Origin: Deltaproteobacteria bacterium HGW-Deltaproteobacteria-15
GTDB lineage: Bacteria > Desulfobacterota > DSM-4660 > Desulfatiglandales > HGW-15
Reading direction: 5' to 3'
Assembly: GCA_002840535.1 (NCBI GenBank)
Contig: PHBH01000009.1
Location: 1-64,000 of the forward strand
Length of the DNA: 64,000 nt
The notes beneath the pieces were generated by a model. It saw nothing but the letters and a program-made list of their open reading frames with translations, was not told where the DNA came from and did not search any database. Below, in pieces: positions 61,835-64,000 of this stretch (its first letter is position 1; each line of letters opens with the position of its first letter). The position numbers and the translations under genes are program-made.

Positions 61835-61990
61835 GGATTGAAAAGGCCAATTCCTCTTTTAGCGTTTTCCACCACATGGATCAAGAGATTTCCAAAATCT
61901 CCTGAAGGGAGGAATGAGGAACAAAGGAAAAGCGGGGTTCTCGAGAAGCAGGGACATCCACTTAAGAGACCTGCGATGGGCTTGAGATAT

Positions 61991-62032
61991 CGGATTTTCA
62001 AGCCATGACTTTCCGGCTCCTCCACCAGTCAA
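61991..62032. repeat. Short intergenic repeat, copy 1 (flanks dapL)
   Basis: CGGATTTTCAAG, then TCCGG, then CTCCACCAGT recur in the same order at 63565-63622 on the other side of dapL. This is a chromosomal intergenic repeat. Nothing else is visible in 61835-62132 apart from the dapL ribosome site. Confidence 0.45.
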
Positions 62033-62132
62033 CTTCCCCCCTTCCCATACCCGCCGCAATGGGTTATCCTGTGGCCTCTTGCGTCAAACTTTTGGCCTAA
62101 TTCAGATCTGAAATGGAACAAAGGAGATCACG

Positions 62133-63386
62133 GTGATCAAGGTCAACGAAAACTATCTGAAGATCCAACCGTCTTACCTCTTCTCGGAGATTGCCAGGAG
62201 GGTTTCCTCCTTTCAGAAGGAAAACCCCGATGTTGAAATCTGCAGGCTGGGCATCGGCGATGTGACACTCCCCCTTCCCCGTGCATGCATCGATGTCTTC
62301 CATAAGGCGGTCGATGAAATGGCCGATGAGAGCACATTCCGTGGCTACGGGCCCGAGCAGGGATATGGGTTCCTCCGTGAAAAGATCGCCAGGGAGGATT
62401 TTCAATCAAGGGGGGCCGACATCTCTCCGGACGAGATCTTCGTCAGCGACGGCGCCAAATGCGACGTCGGGAACATCCAGGAGATCTTTGCCTCTGACAT
62501 CAAAGTTGCGATACCCGATCCCGTGTATCCGGTCTACCTCGATACCAATGTGATGGCAGGCCGGGCAGGTTCCTTCCACAAGGGACGCTATGATGGAATT
62601 GTCTATCTGGACTGCACAGGAGAAAATGGATATCTCCCGGATCTCCCCAAAGAGCATGCCGGACTGATCTACCTGTGCTTTCCGAACAATCCCACGGGGG
62701 CAACCATTACCAGGGAAGGGCTCACCAGGTGGGTGGAGTACGCAAGAGAGAACAAGGCGCTCATCCTTTATGACGCAGCCTATGAGGCCTTTATCGGCGA
62801 CAAGGATCTGCCCAGATCGATCTACGAAATCGATGACGCCCGCGAAGTGGCTATCGAATTCAGAAGTTACTCGAAAACAGCGGGGTTCACGGGTGTACGA
62901 TGCGCCTACACCGTGGTTCCAAAGGAGTGCCGCGCCTACACCGAAAGAAATGAAAAGCAGCTCCTGCACGGTCTTTGGAACCGCCGCCAGTCCACAAAGA
63001 CCAACGGCGTCTCCTACCCTGTGCAGCGCGCGGCCGAGGCCGTATACTGCCAGGAAGGCAAAGCGCAGGTGAGGGAGTTGATCGCCTACTATATGAGAAA
63101 TGCGGATCTGATCAGAAAAGAAATGACCGGACTGGGATTCGATTGCACGGGAGGAGAGAACTCGCCTTACATATGGGTGGATGTCCGTGAGGATTCATGG
63201 GCCATGTTCGACACGCTCCTCAGAAAAGGGGGAGTCGTCTGTACACCCGGCGCCGGATTTGGCAGATGCGGGGAAGGACACATCAGGATCAGCGCATTCA
63301 ACAGTTTCCAGAATGTTCAGAAGGCGTTGAAACGCATCAGGGACCTGTTCACCCCAGGCGCAAAGACACAGGCCCGCCGAGAGTAA
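62133..63386 (+). CDS. dapL: LL-diaminopimelate aminotransferase
   Basis: GTG 62133 has AAAGGAGA upstream. The 417-residue class I/II aminotransferase follows DapL: ICRLGIGDVTLPLP near the start, GYGPEQGYGFLRE, YLCFPNNPTGAT, the PLP-lysine motif RSYSKTAGFTGVRC (near 250) and the C-terminal GAGFGRCGEGHIRIS. It converts tetrahydrodipicolinate to LL-diaminopimelate in lysine and peptidoglycan synthesis. It is a host housekeeping gene, outside the element. Confidence 0.93.
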   Translation: MIKVNENYLKIQPSYLFSEIARRVSSFQKENPDVEICRLGIGDVTLPLPRACIDVFHKAVDEMADESTFRGYGPEQGYGFLREKIAREDFQSRGADISPDEIFVSDGAKCDVGNIQEIFASDIKVAIPDPVYPVYLDTNVMAGRAGSFHKGRYDGIVYLDCTGENGYLPDLPKEHAGLIYLCFPNNPTGATITREGLTRWVEYARENKALILYDAAYEAFIGDKDLPRSIYEIDDAREVAIEFRSYSKTAGFTGVRCAYTVVPKECRAYTERNEKQLLHGLWNRRQSTKTNGVSYPVQRAAEAVYCQEGKAQVRELIAYYMRNADLIRKEMTGLGFDCTGGENSPYIWVDVREDSWAMFDTLLRKGGVVCTPGAGFGRCGEGHIRISAFNSFQNVQKALKRIRDLFTPGAKTQARRE

Positions 63387-63431
63387 CAAAGACCGCGATC
63401 CGGCTTTGGCCCAAGACGATTGCCCTTGGCC

Positions 63432-63622
63432 AAATTCGAAATCCGAATATCGAAATCCGAAACAAATTCAAACACCAAATGTTCCAATAACAGAAAATGA
63501 GACTCTGATTATCGGCTATGTTTGGATCATTTGAGTTTTGGTCATTACGTATTGTTTCGAAATTCGGATTTTCAAGCGTCCCCCCTCACCCGGCAGAACT
63601 TCTCCGGGTCCTCCACCAGTTA
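63432..63622. repeat. AT-rich inverted-repeat region and intergenic repeat copy 2
   Basis: CGAAATCCGAATATCGAAAT near 63440 is partly repeated in inverse as TTTCGAAATTCGGATTTT near 63555, and the latter leads into the short repeat shared with 61991-62032. The 311-bp gap 63387-63697 has no gene. It looks like a dispersed chromosomal repeat. Confidence 0.4.
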
Positions 63623-63697
63623 TCATCCTGGCACATGATTTGCAAAACATCATAGCTTATCTGGTTGTGCGCACAGCAATCCCGGGAGGAAGGGAAT

Positions 63698-64000
63698 ATG
63701 CCTGCTGTTGATTATCCTTCAGACAACAAGGAGATCCTTGACAAGCTTCGTCTCATGCCGGCCCTCAAGCGGTTGAATGAAGAAGATCTCGATGGTGTGT
63801 TATCTCTCAGCCGAATACAACGGTTCGAGGAAGGGGAGATTATCATTCGGGAAGGGCAGTATGACAACTGGATCTACTTCCTGATCTCCGGAAAAATAGC
63901 CATTGAAAAGAAAGGTGAAGCCATTGGTGTGCTGCAGGAACGAGGGGACATTTTCGGCGAAATGGGCATTATCGACGGGTCCCCAAGATCAGCGACTATC
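63698..64000 (+). CDS. Cyclic-nucleotide-binding domain protein, partial (runs off right edge)
   Basis: ATG 63698 follows GGGAGGAAGGGAAT. The 101 visible residues begin MPAVDYPSDNKEILDKLRLM and include FEEGEIIIREGQYDNWIYFL and GDIFGEMGIIDGSPRSAT, the signature of a cNMP-binding beta-barrel with the phosphate-binding cassette. Output domain unknown, so it could be a regulator or a membrane-linked sensor. Confidence 0.85.
   Translation, partial: MPAVDYPSDNKEILDKLRLMPALKRLNEEDLDGVLSLSRIQRFEEGEIIIREGQYDNWIYFLISGKIAIEKKGEAIGVLQERGDIFGEMGIIDGSPRSATI

Noticed and set aside
1-64000. CRISPR arrays, rRNA genes, transposases and type IV secretion genes
   Set aside because: I looked for regularly spaced repeats, rRNA sequence, DDE transposases and conjugation genes and saw none; the element's transfer genes, if any, would lie left of the window.

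Overview
The window is mostly the inside of a large integrated element; host chromosome appears only in the last 2.3 kb. A tyrosine integrase (60.6-61.7 kb) stops about 55 bp from the 3' end of a tRNA-Arg(ACG) gene, the usual right boundary of a tRNA-targeted element. I found no second copy of the tRNA 3' end in the window, so the left end probably lies beyond position 1 and the element exceeds 61 kb. Beyond the tRNA are dapL (LL-diaminopimelate aminotransferase) and the start of a cyclic-nucleotide-binding-domain protein. DapL, the CheB/CheR signalling genes, a sigma-54 activator and the moderately high GC content fit a Desulfobacterota (former Deltaproteobacteria) host; that is inference, not proof.

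Layout. (1) 0-5.1 kb, minus strand: a radical SAM protein followed by a single open frame carrying a whole RNA polymerase beta subunit fused to the start of beta-prime. The frame has no stop and runs off the left edge. (2) 5.6-6.5 kb: an unrecognised gene. (3) 7.0-25.3 kb: a tight defence operon, a class 1-type DISARM set (drmD, drmMI, drmA, drmB, drmC) interleaved with a 5-methylcytosine methyltransferase, an Mrr-like zinc-ribbon nuclease, a Vsr-like endonuclease and a GHKL ATPase-nuclease. Diverged direct repeats flank it. (4) 25.7-34.6 kb: element housekeeping genes (UvrD-like helicase, annealing-protein-like and RecB/Cas4-like nuclease genes, DUF2958, DUF932, several small Cys-rich proteins). 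(5) 35.0-39.8 kb, minus strand: a signalling cassette (CheB-CheR-PAS, histidine kinase with a damaged C-terminus, response regulator) between a second pair of diverged repeats. (6) 40.6-44.5 kb: DUF6094 methyltransferase, unknown protein, SNF2-like helicase. (7) 44.9-53.3 kb: a second defence block, MerR regulator + N6-methyltransferase + nuclease, then mcrBC, with decayed gene fragments beside it. (8) 53.9-61.7 kb: MerR protein, HIRAN protein, sigma-factor-like protein, sigma-54 activator, ParB-methyltransferase fusion beside parS-like sites, excisionase-like protein, integrase.

The most unusual features are the element-borne fused RNA polymerase, whose rifampicin-pocket residues differ from the bacterial norm, and a repeated architecture in which terminator-like hairpins with U-tracts lie only about 13-50 nt upstream of start codons in the element's own operons. 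That spacing leaves little or no room for a promoter, so transcription must read through or be controlled there. A polymerase or antitermination factor belonging to the element is one possible explanation. The sigma-like protein at 54.9 kb is a candidate partner of the polymerase. These links are hypotheses.
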